Assembly (NCBI RefSeq): GCF_000725885.1
Contig: NZ_JODR01000032.1
Coordinates: forward strand, 8,431 to 72,430
Reading direction: 5' to 3'
DNA length: 64,000 bases
DNA from: Streptomyces albus subsp. albus
Lineage (GTDB): Bacteria > Actinomycetota > Actinomycetes > Streptomycetales > Streptomycetaceae
This document shows positions 1-8,351 of the stretch, one piece after another. The first letter of the stretch is position 1. Each line of letters starts with the position of its first letter. A program made the position numbers and the translations under genes. The notes under the pieces were generated by a model, which worked only from the letters and a program-made list of their open reading frames with translations, was not told the DNA's origin and did no database searches.

Positions 1-51
1 GAGGGGCACGGTCGTGGCGGGGGGCGCAGTGGGGTGGTCGGTGACGCTCAT
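1..51 (-). CDS. Wadjet SMC-like gene (JetC), 5' end only
   Basis: Only the first 17 codons lie in the window; the gene runs off the left edge. Its ATG overlaps the stop of the upstream DUF2398 gene as ATGA, so it is translationally coupled and is the third gene of a leftward operon. The identity is inferred from gene order alone: in TIGR02677-TIGR02680 operons the next gene is a large SbcC/SMC-like ATPase, followed by a DUF2399 nuclease. The visible peptide is Pro/Thr-rich and not diagnostic. Confidence 0.55.
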   Translation of the reverse strand, partial: MSVTDHPTAPPATTVPL

Positions 52-1367
52 GGGTTGAGTTCCTGCCTGCCTGGCGTATGGCGCGGTGGGGTCGCGGACG
101 GGGCGTGTTCGGCCGGGACTGGGCTGGGAGGGTGTCGCAGGTGGGTGCGCCACAGGTAGATCCCGGGGGTGGGGTGCCAGTGGTCGGGGATGTCGGGGTC
201 TGCGGTGAGCAGCCCGGCTTGGACGAGTTCGGCGGTGGCGGCGCGGGCCAGGGCGGGCAGGCGCCGGTCGTAGGCGGCGGCCCAGCGGGGCAGGTCGTCG
301 CGGTGCCGCTGGAACAGAGCGGTCACCTCGGTGAGCGGAAGCGGGCCAGTGGGGTCGGCGCGGCGGGGCAGCTCGGCGAGCAGGGCGAGGGCTGCCTGCC
401 GCTCGGTGCGACGGCCCTGAGGGAAGTCGATGCCGCTGCCCAGACCGGTTGGATCGGTGATCTGCCACCAGTCGCGGCGGACGGTGGCGGCCAGCCCGAG
501 ACAGGACACGACGCTCAGGGCCCGTTCACGTCCGGTGAGCGTGTGAAGGTAGGCGGTGGTCTGTGCGGCATCATCGTGGGGGTCGGTGGCGGGGTCGTCG
601 ACGAGTCGGCGCAGCGCCTTCAGCCGCCGCTCGTCCCGGGTCGGTCCGCCCGCTGGTTCGTCGAGGGCGGCGGCGGTGTGGTCCAGCAGCGACTCGGCGG
701 ACAGGGCGGCGGCGTGCGCTTGCGGGGAGAGGTCGTCCAGGCCGAGCAGAGTGGGGGAAAGCGAGGAGAACTTGGCGGCGAGACGGTCCCTGGATGCGGT
801 GACGACCAAGTCGCTGTCCTCATCGGTGACGGCGCGGTCGAGGTCGGCGTCCACGGTGAGTGATCCTTCGGCGACCAGGAGCTTGAGGGCGTCGACCAGG
901 TGCCGGCGGCTTTCGCGGGCTTCCTTCTTGCCTGTGCCATCGGAGGCGACGATACGGAACTGTGGCAGCCGCCCGGTGGGGGCTTCGGCCGCGCATACCT
1001 GCGCGACGGCCTGCAACAGCTCGCGCAGAGTCACGCGCGGGCGGCGCCACAGCTGCTCGCAGACCAGACAGACCAGTACCAGGACCTCGGTGGGAGCCGT
1101 CTGCGTGGCGCGGCCGTCGCGGGGAAGGTGGGGGCCGCGATCGTCGGGTACGTCGGCGCGGCGCTTGTGGAGGCGGACCAGTTCGGCGACTTCATGGACC
1201 TCCAGGCGCCAGCCGAGTTCGGCGCGGAAGAACTGGGCAAGCGCCGTGGCGCCTTTGACGGCGGTGCGGTAGAGCTCCGGGTCGCTCTCCGCGCGCAGAC
1301 GGCCGGTGGCGATGAGCCGGCGTGCTGCCTCGCGCAGGTCCGGATCGAGAAGGTGCGGCGGCGTCAT
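48..1367 (-). CDS. Wadjet component, DUF2398 (TIGR02678) family, JetB-like
   Basis: A 439-residue protein matching the TIGR02678/DUF2398 pattern: N-terminal region with an FFRAELGW stretch, then an Arg-rich winged-helix-like centre and a C-terminal block with a DWWQITDP segment. In Wadjet systems this protein partners a DUF2397 protein, an SMC-like ATPase and a toprim-like nuclease in a condensin-like complex that extrudes and cleaves small circular DNA such as plasmids. Its ATG overlaps the stop of the preceding gene (ATGA), and its own stop overlaps the next start, so the operon is fully coupled. The Pro-rich tail of about 30 residues is probably disordered. Identification is by sequence character plus the partner gene. 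Confidence 0.8.
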   Translation of the reverse strand: MTPPHLLDPDLREAARRLIATGRLRAESDPELYRTAVKGATALAQFFRAELGWRLEVHEVAELVRLHKRRADVPDDRGPHLPRDGRATQTAPTEVLVLVCLVCEQLWRRPRVTLRELLQAVAQVCAAEAPTGRLPQFRIVASDGTGKKEARESRRHLVDALKLLVAEGSLTVDADLDRAVTDEDSDLVVTASRDRLAAKFSSLSPTLLGLDDLSPQAHAAALSAESLLDHTAAALDEPAGGPTRDERRLKALRRLVDDPATDPHDDAAQTTAYLHTLTGRERALSVVSCLGLAATVRRDWWQITDPTGLGSGIDFPQGRRTERQAALALLAELPRRADPTGPLPLTEVTALFQRHRDDLPRWAAAYDRRLPALARAATAELVQAGLLTADPDIPDHWHPTPGIYLWRTHLRHPPSPVPAEHAPSATPPRHTPGRQELNP

Positions 1368-2920
1368 GCCACGCTCCAGGTCTTCGGGACGCGCTCTGGT
1401 GGATCACTCGCGGCGGCATGGTCGGTGGCGGTGACCCGTACCCGCAGGTCGGGGCCGGTCAGGTGGCCCTCGGCGAGCGCCACAGTCACGGTCCGGTCCG
1501 GGTCGCCGCGGCGGACGTGGACCACGACGCCCGCCCCGTCGGCCTCGGCCTGCCCGCGGCCGGTAGAAGGGTCGATCTGGGCGTAGGCGACCTCGATGGC
1601 GCGGAACAAGATGACCGCCGCGTCGATAGGCAGGCCGACGAAGTGCTCCAGCCCTACCTCCGTATCGGTGATCAGCAGGGTGGCGAAACGCCGCCTGCGT
1701 GCCGCCTCGGCGGCGGCTTCGGCCAGCGCGGCCGCCCGGTCCGCCGCGGTGTCGGCTACCTTGCGGGGCCGGCCACTGGATGGGCCGTGCCGCTCGTGTT
1801 CCCGCAAGGTCACCTCCACCTGGTGCCGGCCGGTGCCGGCTTGGGCGGCGGTGCCGTGGGCGACGTCTTCTTCCGCCGGACCGATGACCGCGTGCCAGGC
1901 CGGCCAGTCGCCGAAGGCGGCGGCATACACACGCCGTGCGCCGGCCGGGGTCGGCTGGGCGTGGAGGCTGTAGGCGAGGGAGCGGAAGTCAGCGCCCAGG
2001 TCGGAGCCGCGCCGCCGTGCGGTGTAGCGCCGGTCGATGGCGACCAGCAGCGTGTGCACGGCGCCGGTGGCCGAGGCGATCAGGCGGTGCACGGTGCCGT
2101 CGGGGCGGAACCACGCCTGGAGGTCCCCCAGGCGGCGCACCCGTTCGTCGACCCAGTGCTGCTGGTCACCGGGGTCGATCAGGCCGGCGTGGGGTACGGC
2201 GGCTTCGACGATCCGGCGGGGGCCTGCCGCCTGCAGATCTTCCAGCGCGGCCTCGACCCGTCGCAGTGCTCGGCCGTACTCGCGGGGAAACTGGCGCAGC
2301 GCCTCGATGACCCGGTCGCGGTTGTCGCCGAACAGGCCGTCGTCGGTGACGTCGGACTGGACCATCTGCGCGAGGGCGGCGTAGAAGTCGGCGGTGACTC
2401 GCTGGAGCTCGTCGATGCGGGTGCGGACGTCCTCCAGATCGACCGGAAGGAGCCCGTGGTCGGCGCTGAGGTGGTCGAGGATTGCGCGCACGGTGTGCTC
2501 GACGCTGTCCAGCAGGCGGCTGGGCAGCTGCAGCGCGCGGGAGACGTCGACCACGGCGGCCCGGACGGCGGCGACGATGCCGCGTCCCTTGCGGGTCAGC
2601 GCCCACGCCTCCTGCCGGATGATCATGCCCTGGTAGCTGCGCACGGGGGCGGCGTAGTCACGGAACGGCTCGGCGAATCCCCACTTCGCCAGCTGGTCCA
2701 GCGCCCCCAACAGGTCCGGCTCGGGAAGCGGGTCGTGGTAGCCGATGGCGCGCAGTTGGTCGGCAATGTCGGCCAGCGTGGACATCGGGCCGCGCGTGGA
2801 CAACTCCTCCAGGGCAGCCAGCAGCGCGGTGTACCGCTCGCGGACCAGGTCATCGGGCAGGGCGAAAGCCGCCCAGTCACTGGGATGGATCTCTTGCCAC
2901 CACATCCGCGGTGGGCTCAT
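1364..2920 (-). CDS. Wadjet component, DUF2397 (TIGR02677) family, JetA-like
   Basis: A 518-residue protein with the features of TIGR02677/DUF2397 proteins: N-terminal winged-helix segments around residues 20-130, a long helical centre containing the FYAALAQMVQSD segment, and a C-terminal basic AEAARRRRFATLLI helix. It is the first gene of the leftward Wadjet operon. The ATG is preceded by GAGGGG about six bases upstream. In Wadjet complexes this family acts as the kleisin-like subunit binding the SMC-like ATPase. Nothing looks truncated. With the downstream DUF2398 gene the assignment is good; the type (usually called II for this gene set) is from memory of the nomenclature. Confidence 0.82.
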   Translation of the reverse strand: MSPPRMWWQEIHPSDWAAFALPDDLVRERYTALLAALEELSTRGPMSTLADIADQLRAIGYHDPLPEPDLLGALDQLAKWGFAEPFRDYAAPVRSYQGMIIRQEAWALTRKGRGIVAAVRAAVVDVSRALQLPSRLLDSVEHTVRAILDHLSADHGLLPVDLEDVRTRIDELQRVTADFYAALAQMVQSDVTDDGLFGDNRDRVIEALRQFPREYGRALRRVEAALEDLQAAGPRRIVEAAVPHAGLIDPGDQQHWVDERVRRLGDLQAWFRPDGTVHRLIASATGAVHTLLVAIDRRYTARRRGSDLGADFRSLAYSLHAQPTPAGARRVYAAAFGDWPAWHAVIGPAEEDVAHGTAAQAGTGRHQVEVTLREHERHGPSSGRPRKVADTAADRAAALAEAAAEAARRRRFATLLITDTEVGLEHFVGLPIDAAVILFRAIEVAYAQIDPSTGRGQAEADGAGVVVHVRRGDPDRTVTVALAEGHLTGPDLRVRVTATDHAAASDPPERVPKTWSVA

Positions 2921-3185
2921 CGCTCACCCCTCTTGCTCCATGGCGCCTCGGCGCGCTCGCTCGTGTCCGTCCTGTGGTGGCCCGCCTCGGTTCGTGCCCT
3001 GCTTGGCCGGTGTCTGCGACGGTATCCGCCGCCACTGACATTGACGGCCGGGGAACAGTGCGACGAATGTCACGGAATCATCGCTTTCGATGTGCTATGG
3101 AGCGCTGCAAGGCGGGGCCTGTTCCGGCTGAACATGAAGATCACCGGTCAGCGGGGGCTGGGGTGGAGGCAGCGGTTGAAGACCT

Positions 3186-5582
3186 TCACGAGCGGGCAGC
3201 CTCGCGCAGGTGCTGGCGCAGCTGCGCGCGCAGGTGGGCCAGGGGGGCGCTCGCGCCGAGCCGCCGCAGGAAGTCGGCGGCCTCCCAGGTGATCAGGCCG
3301 CCCTGGCGGGAGAGGTACAGGCCCACCTGGTCGATGCCGAACTGGTCGTCGTAGTCCAACAGGAGGTATCCGGCGAGCTGGTAGATCTCCTCGCGGCCCA
3401 GGCGGCGGGGGTCCTTGGTGGCTTTGCAGTCCAGCAGGAGGCCGCCGAGGATGTAGTCGGCGTCGGCGCCGCCGATGTCGCCGCTGCCGGCGAAGACCGG
3501 ACCGCACACGCGGGAGGTGGACGGCAGGGCGCGGAACGGGGTGAACGGCTTCTCGGCCAGATGCATCTGCTGGTCGATGTCGGTGATGACGTAGCCGGGG
3601 ACGGCGGCGGTGAGGTCGTCCAGGGTGGTGGCGGGGGTGGCGGAGCTGAGCATGCTGAAGCGGCGGATCTCGCCGGTGCGGGCGATGTCCTCGAAGAAGC
3701 CGGCAACGAAGCACAGCCGGATGAGCGCGTTCTCCTCCAGACTGGAGGGATCGGCGAGGTAGGTGTCGACGGCGGCCAGCAGCTCCCGGCCCGCCGTGTG
3801 CAGGGCCTTGCGGGAGGCACGGGCCGGTGCGCCGCGCAGCGGTCCGGTCTCGTCAAGGAGCATCACACCGGCGGCAACGGCCAGTCCGAGCCATCCGCCG
3901 AGGCTGAGGCGGAGACGGTAGTCGATGGCATGTCCGAGGGCCGACCAGTTCGGGTACTGCACGTCGATCGGCTGCACCGGGTGCGCCAGGCCGGCGATAC
4001 GCCTCTGGTAGTCGCGGACCAGGTTCTCGCTGTGGGGCAAGTGGCGGGCCATGAACTGCGAGATGGGTGAGGAGTCGTACTTCAGCTGCCCGGTCAGACT
4101 GAGCTCGATCATCGGCCGCCCGGCCACCGTGCCGTCCCGGCCGGTGGCGGCCATGGTCTTTTCGTACTCGTCGATCCAGGCAAGGCCCTCGGTGTCCAGC
4201 AGATGGCGGGCGCGAGTGACCGCGACGTAGATCAGGCGGGCCTCGCTCGCATTCAGCGCGCGCTGCAGACCGTGGTCATCCACCGACGGAGCCATGAAGC
4301 CCTTGCCGATACGTACCGACGGCCACTCCCGTCCCTTGGCCTTGTGCGCTGTGGAGACGGTGACCTGCGCCTTGTCCTCCGGGGACAGGCGGTCCACCGC
4401 GGCGATGATCTGGTCGGGGCCGTAGGTGTCGACCAGCTGCACGATCGCTTTGAGGTCCTGGCCAGCCTTGTCCTGCTCGGCGTACTCCTGCACCTCGCCC
4501 CAGGAGGAGAACAAGAACAGCTCCGGGTGGCTGGTGCGCTGACCGGCTTTGAGCTCGAGTGCGGCCTTGGCGATGCGCTGCAGCGCGCTGCCCCCGCCGG
4601 TCAGCGCCACCGGGATGCCGAGCTCCAGGTAGGACAGGACTTCGCTCATCGCGTCCACGTTGCCCCGGCACAGCACCGCCTCGGGCTGCGCCACCTCGCC
4701 AACCCGAGAGCCGGGGCCGTGGCCGGTCAGCTGCATCTCCGACTCGGCGTGCCCCAGCCACCGGTTGGCCACCTCGGCGATCGCCGGGCCGAAGCGGAAG
4801 GACTGGGTCAGACGCAGCTGCTCGGCCGGGAAGCCGGTCATCACATCGCGCGCGTTGCGCCAGCCGTAGATCTGCTGGGCCGGGTCCCCGACACATACCC
4901 GCTGCGCGTCCTGGGCGAGGAAGACCTCCTCCAGCACCGGGTTGGTGTCCTGGGCCTCGTCCAGCAGGACGAAGTCCGCCCCGAGCCGCGGGGAGGTCAT
5001 CGCCCACAGCTTCATGTAGTGGTCGTGCTCGAACCGCAGCCGGCCCGCGGGCGAGCAGATGTCCTCCCACGCACGATGCGCGTAGGGCAGCAGAGTGCGG
5101 GCGAGATAGTCCTGTCCGGGGCCGTCGAGGCCGTTGACCGGCTCCATATGGCGGGCCATGACCTGCCGGTCGGTGGTGTAGCAGAACTTGCGGACCATGC
5201 CCATCACCAGACGCGCGGCGTGAGTGACCTTGATCTGGCGGGAGCCCACGTCAAGGTCGCGGGTGATGCCGAGCAGGCGGGCGGTGTGCTTGGCGGGAAT
5301 CCGCGCCGAGGCATCCAGCCGCTCCCGGTAGTGGTGGCCGACAGCACGGAAGGCCAGGGAGTGCGCGGTACGGCACTCCACATTCGGCCCGAACCGCCCG
5401 CGCGCGTCGTCGGCGATCGCCCGGTTGAACGCCACGTACAGCCCGCGTTTGCGGGTCGCCGCGCCCATCAGGATCAGCGTGGACGTCTTGCCCGTCCCGG
5501 CACCTGCGACCAGGGCCAAGTCCCGGCCGGAGGCGAACACCTCACGGGCAGCCTGCTGCTCCTTCGTCGGCTCCATGGCCAT
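3186..5582 (-). CDS. UvrD-like SF1A helicase with C-terminal RecB-like nuclease domain
   Basis: A 798-residue protein if translation starts at the ATG at 5582, chosen because GAGAGG lies six bases upstream; the open frame extends further up without coding character. SF1A helicase motifs appear in order: Walker A AGAGTGKT (Lys32), LLDEAQD, GDPAQQIYGWR, TQSFRFG, STAHKAKG and YVAVTRARH. The last 120 residues hold a second module: a D-A-D run, LLDCKAT (D-x-K) and YQLAGYLLLDYDD, the D, DxK and Q pattern of RecB/PD-(D/E)XK nucleases. The architecture recalls AddA but is much shorter. A role in defence or DNA-end processing is inferred. The same nuclease module occurs alone at 60239-61471. Confidence 0.8.
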   Translation of the reverse strand: MAMEPTKEQQAAREVFASGRDLALVAGAGTGKTSTLILMGAATRKRGLYVAFNRAIADDARGRFGPNVECRTAHSLAFRAVGHHYRERLDASARIPAKHTARLLGITRDLDVGSRQIKVTHAARLVMGMVRKFCYTTDRQVMARHMEPVNGLDGPGQDYLARTLLPYAHRAWEDICSPAGRLRFEHDHYMKLWAMTSPRLGADFVLLDEAQDTNPVLEEVFLAQDAQRVCVGDPAQQIYGWRNARDVMTGFPAEQLRLTQSFRFGPAIAEVANRWLGHAESEMQLTGHGPGSRVGEVAQPEAVLCRGNVDAMSEVLSYLELGIPVALTGGGSALQRIAKAALELKAGQRTSHPELFLFSSWGEVQEYAEQDKAGQDLKAIVQLVDTYGPDQIIAAVDRLSPEDKAQVTVSTAHKAKGREWPSVRIGKGFMAPSVDDHGLQRALNASEARLIYVAVTRARHLLDTEGLAWIDEYEKTMAATGRDGTVAGRPMIELSLTGQLKYDSSPISQFMARHLPHSENLVRDYQRRIAGLAHPVQPIDVQYPNWSALGHAIDYRLRLSLGGWLGLAVAAGVMLLDETGPLRGAPARASRKALHTAGRELLAAVDTYLADPSSLEENALIRLCFVAGFFEDIARTGEIRRFSMLSSATPATTLDDLTAAVPGYVITDIDQQMHLAEKPFTPFRALPSTSRVCGPVFAGSGDIGGADADYILGGLLLDCKATKDPRRLGREEIYQLAGYLLLDYDDQFGIDQVGLYLSRQGGLITWEAADFLRRLGASAPLAHLRAQLRQHLREAARS

Positions 5583-5908
5583 GAATTCCTCTCTGGGAAG
5601 CGCGGCTTCATGTACCGCAACCCCAGAGGCTTCAACAGTCGATGACCAACCGTCAATACAGTCATACGTTCGGTAGCCTTTTCCGGCCGACCCCGGGCGG
5701 AGTCTGCAGGGCTGCACCGCGAGCCTGTGTGCTGCCGGTTTCCGCTCCCCGGCCCTCCTGGCGATCCACCCGCGTCGACGCAATCAAGACGACGAACTTC
5801 CCCGAATCCGGCAGGAGTTGTCAGTCCCGGTTTCTATGCTGCCGCAGGTTGGGGAACCGGTCGGCACCGCGCTGGCGCCCGGCCGTGTGATCAGACGGGA
5901 GGTGCGGG
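5583..5908. promoter_or_regulatory. Divergent intergenic region, 326 bp
   Basis: Gap between the divergent helicase-nuclease gene and the zinc-finger gene at 5909. It should carry promoters for both. It includes a relatively AT-rich stretch near 5641-5680 (cagtcatacgttcggtag). I see no convincing operator or RNA. Confidence 0.3.
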
Positions 5909-7276
5909 GTGCCGATGTGTACCCGCCGGGCCAAGTCGACCCGGCGCCCATGCCGCCGCGAGGCCGCCGAGTGGCCTCGCTACGACGATCTCCCCGCGCC
6001 CGTGGTGGCGTGCGCCAGCCACCTCACGCCGGCGGAATGGGCCGCCTGCCAGGAATCGCGTGCCCGGGCGAGCGCCGCCTCCGCTGCCCGCCGGGCAGCG
6101 GAGGCGGCTGCACGCGAAGAGCGGGGCGAACAGGCGCAGCCGGCCCCGGCCGTGGCGGACTACGTCCCACGGCCGTGCACCGGCCAGTGCATCTCCCAGG
6201 CGCGCGCCTGGGGCCGCGAGGCGGACAGCGCCTCCAGCCTGTGCGCGACCTGCGACGGCTACGTGTGCATATCCTGCGGCGAGGCCGAAGTCGGCGACAT
6301 CCTCGAGTGCTGCGACCGGTGCACGACGGAGGAGGCGTTGCTCCACCACGAGCCGGACGCGCTACCGGACGAGGTCGACGCCGGGCCCGACCCGCGCATG
6401 CGGCTGACCGCGATGGCGAACGAACTCGTGGCGGCCACCGGCCGCACACACGGCTACGTCAACGCCCGCATCAACCGGACCATCGGGGTAACCACCCGCG
6501 TCGGAGCCGACGAGCAGGTGATCCGCCGCGCCGCACGGGCCGCCCGCGACTGGCTCGACCAACTCCTCCCAAGCCCCCAGCCGGACACCGCCCCACCCGA
6601 TGTGCCCGATCCCGGCGGAAGGACAGTGCCCGCGGAGCATGTCGAGCCCTCTGCGCGGGTCGAAGGCGCTGCGCGCGCGGGCGGCCGGGTACTACGGTCG
6701 GCGCCCATGGACACCCCCGCACCACGCCCCGCCGACGACGCCGTGGGCGAGCACGCCGAGTTGACCGTGACCGTCCGCCTGACCGGCCAGAGCGCCAGGC
6801 GCCTGCACCGCGCGGCCGAGATCCAGCAGCGGCCCATCGAGGAGGTCGCAGCCGAGAGCATCAGCGACGAGATGCGCCGGGACGTGCACGGCACGCTCTA
6901 CAGCGGCAGCGACACGTACGCGGCCACCCTCGACGGCCTCGCCAAACGCCTCGCACTCATCGTCCGCGAACTGGGCGCCCTGCCCTCCGGCGCCGCCGCA
7001 CACGTGATCGCCCGGGCAGCCGCCGAGAAACTCGGGCCCCTGCCCGAAGAATGGCACCAGCGCATGCTCGAACAGCTCACCGAGATGTGGACCGGCCGCA
7101 CCACCGAGTTCGGCACACGCCCCGACGACTCCTTCGGCCCGCTGGAGAAGACCCAGGTCCAGGCGATGGTCACCCCCGCGCAATGGGATGCCCTGGCCCG
7201 CATCGGCGCACCGGGCAGCATCGCCCAAGGCGTCCAGGAAGCTCTCGAGGCCGGGATCACCGCTCTCGATCGATAG
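5909..7276 (+). CDS. Zinc-finger-like hypothetical protein, paralogue of the 56.5-57.8 kb protein
   Basis: About 455 residues; GTG at 5909 or ATG at 5915 are possible starts, with GGGAGG just upstream. The central region holds a Cys cluster (PCTGQC, then CATCDGYVCISCGE, then CCDRC) likely to bind zinc, followed by a helical block MANELVAATGRTHGYVNARI. The same order of Cys cluster plus helical block (VEQLAAATGIHMRRVNGVV) occurs in the protein encoded at 56450-57826, so the two are homologous. The C-terminal 200 residues (from the TVTVRLTGQ strand) resemble a ribbon-helix-helix-like segment followed by helices. Function unknown; DNA binding is a reasonable guess only. Confidence 0.7.
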   Translation: MPMCTRRAKSTRRPCRREAAEWPRYDDLPAPVVACASHLTPAEWAACQESRARASAASAARRAAEAAAREERGEQAQPAPAVADYVPRPCTGQCISQARAWGREADSASSLCATCDGYVCISCGEAEVGDILECCDRCTTEEALLHHEPDALPDEVDAGPDPRMRLTAMANELVAATGRTHGYVNARINRTIGVTTRVGADEQVIRRAARAARDWLDQLLPSPQPDTAPPDVPDPGGRTVPAEHVEPSARVEGAARAGGRVLRSAPMDTPAPRPADDAVGEHAELTVTVRLTGQSARRLHRAAEIQQRPIEEVAAESISDEMRRDVHGTLYSGSDTYAATLDGLAKRLALIVRELGALPSGAAAHVIARAAAEKLGPLPEEWHQRMLEQLTEMWTGRTTEFGTRPDDSFGPLEKTQVQAMVTPAQWDALARIGAPGSIAQGVQEALEAGITALDR

Positions 7277-7340
7277 CCGGCCCGGCCGCGCCCCGGGCGG
7301 GGGCTAGCATGGCGCGCTCCCCCACGAGAAGAAGGAGCCG

Positions 7341-7853
7341 ATGCAGCCCGAACACTGCCCCTTCCACCGCCGCGAGGACACCTGCGCGGCCACCGCCCGG
7401 CTGCTGGTCCAGGCCGGCCTGCTCGACCCCGCACCCCACGCGCCCGCCGCTTGCGGGACAGCCGCCGGCGACGTGGCGCCCGTCCCTTCGCGGGAGGTCA
7501 CGCTGCCCCTCATCGCGGAGCACATCAACACCTGGGGTCGCGTCGTCATCGACCCCACCCTCCCGCACGCGGACGTGGCCTCGCTGGAGGAGCGGTCGCT
7601 GCGCTACACCCTCCAAGCCCTATGGGAAGCAGCCGGCGAGGCCACCCGGCGCCGCGTCGCGTTCCCAGACGGCAGCGCGTCAGGGTGGTGGCGCGTGAGC
7701 GACGCGCTGCAAGAGGCCCAGTCAGCAGCCCGGCGCACCGCCGCCGACAGCGACGGCGGCGAGGCGGACCTATGGTGGTACATCGCCCTGCTCCACCTCG
7801 GCCACGCCCGCACCCTGTGGCAGAACCGTATCGGCCGCACACCGCCGCAGTAA
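7341..7853 (+). CDS. Small conserved accessory protein, 170 aa
   Basis: Starts with ATG after an AGAAGGAG ribosome binding site, 64 bases downstream of the zinc-finger gene and probably co-transcribed. The N-terminus EHCPFHRREDTCAATARLL contains a His/Cys pair pattern; the centre has HINTWGRVVIDPTLPHADV. A broken copy of the same family is present on the minus strand at 37008-37241, which supports this being a real gene family of the accessory genome. No known domain recognised. Confidence 0.65.
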   Translation: MQPEHCPFHRREDTCAATARLLVQAGLLDPAPHAPAACGTAAGDVAPVPSREVTLPLIAEHINTWGRVVIDPTLPHADVASLEERSLRYTLQALWEAAGEATRRRVAFPDGSASGWWRVSDALQEAQSAARRTAADSDGGEADLWWYIALLHLGHARTLWQNRIGRTPPQ

Positions 7854-7980
7854 CTACGCGGGCAGTTGCCCGATGCTCCGTGCTGACGGACGAAGCCAGG
7901 GATCAAAGAGCTTCGTCGTCAGCACGATCCGGTCGGCGTCTCCCGGCCGCTTCCCGGGCGCCCGCACGCCGCCGTGCGGC

Positions 7981-8271
7981 TCACGCGCCCGCAGCGGCCA
8001 GAGCAGCGTGTCCTTCGGGAGTGGGCTCGACCAGATCGCCGCGGCTGCCGTCGGCCGGCACCACGACACGGACCAGGCCACGCTTCCACAGACTGATCGA
8101 GACGCCGTACCACGCCATCTGCCGCTCGGTCCACGCCTCGTGGCCGGGATGGTTCTCGTCCATGCCGGGCTCGGCCGGGTTCAGGACCGGGAAGTACTCG
8201 GACATCCACACCGGCCTGCCGGCCTGCGCGACCAGCTTCAGCAGGTCGCGTTCATCGTTGCTCAACATCAT
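7981..8271 (-). CDS. Small winged-helix-like hypothetical protein
   Basis: 96 residues from the first of two tandem ATG codons. The reading MLSNDERDLLKLVAQAGRPV, then WYGVSISLWKRGLVRVVVP and PTPEGHAALAA, looks like a compact winged helix (helix, recognition helix, beta wing). It lies downstream of the lasso exporter in the same orientation, 80 bases away, so it may be a distal member of that transcript or an independent gene. No Shine-Dalgarno of note. Function unknown. Confidence 0.5.
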   Translation of the reverse strand: MMLSNDERDLLKLVAQAGRPVWMSEYFPVLNPAEPGMDENHPGHEAWTERQMAWYGVSISLWKRGLVRVVVPADGSRGDLVEPTPEGHAALAAAGA

Positions 8272-8351
8272 CCGCGTAAGGCTACGACAGCTTCCTGACA
8301 CGGCTTTGAGTGACGGCGAGGCCGACCGCCGCCTGGCCCGATCACCAGGTG

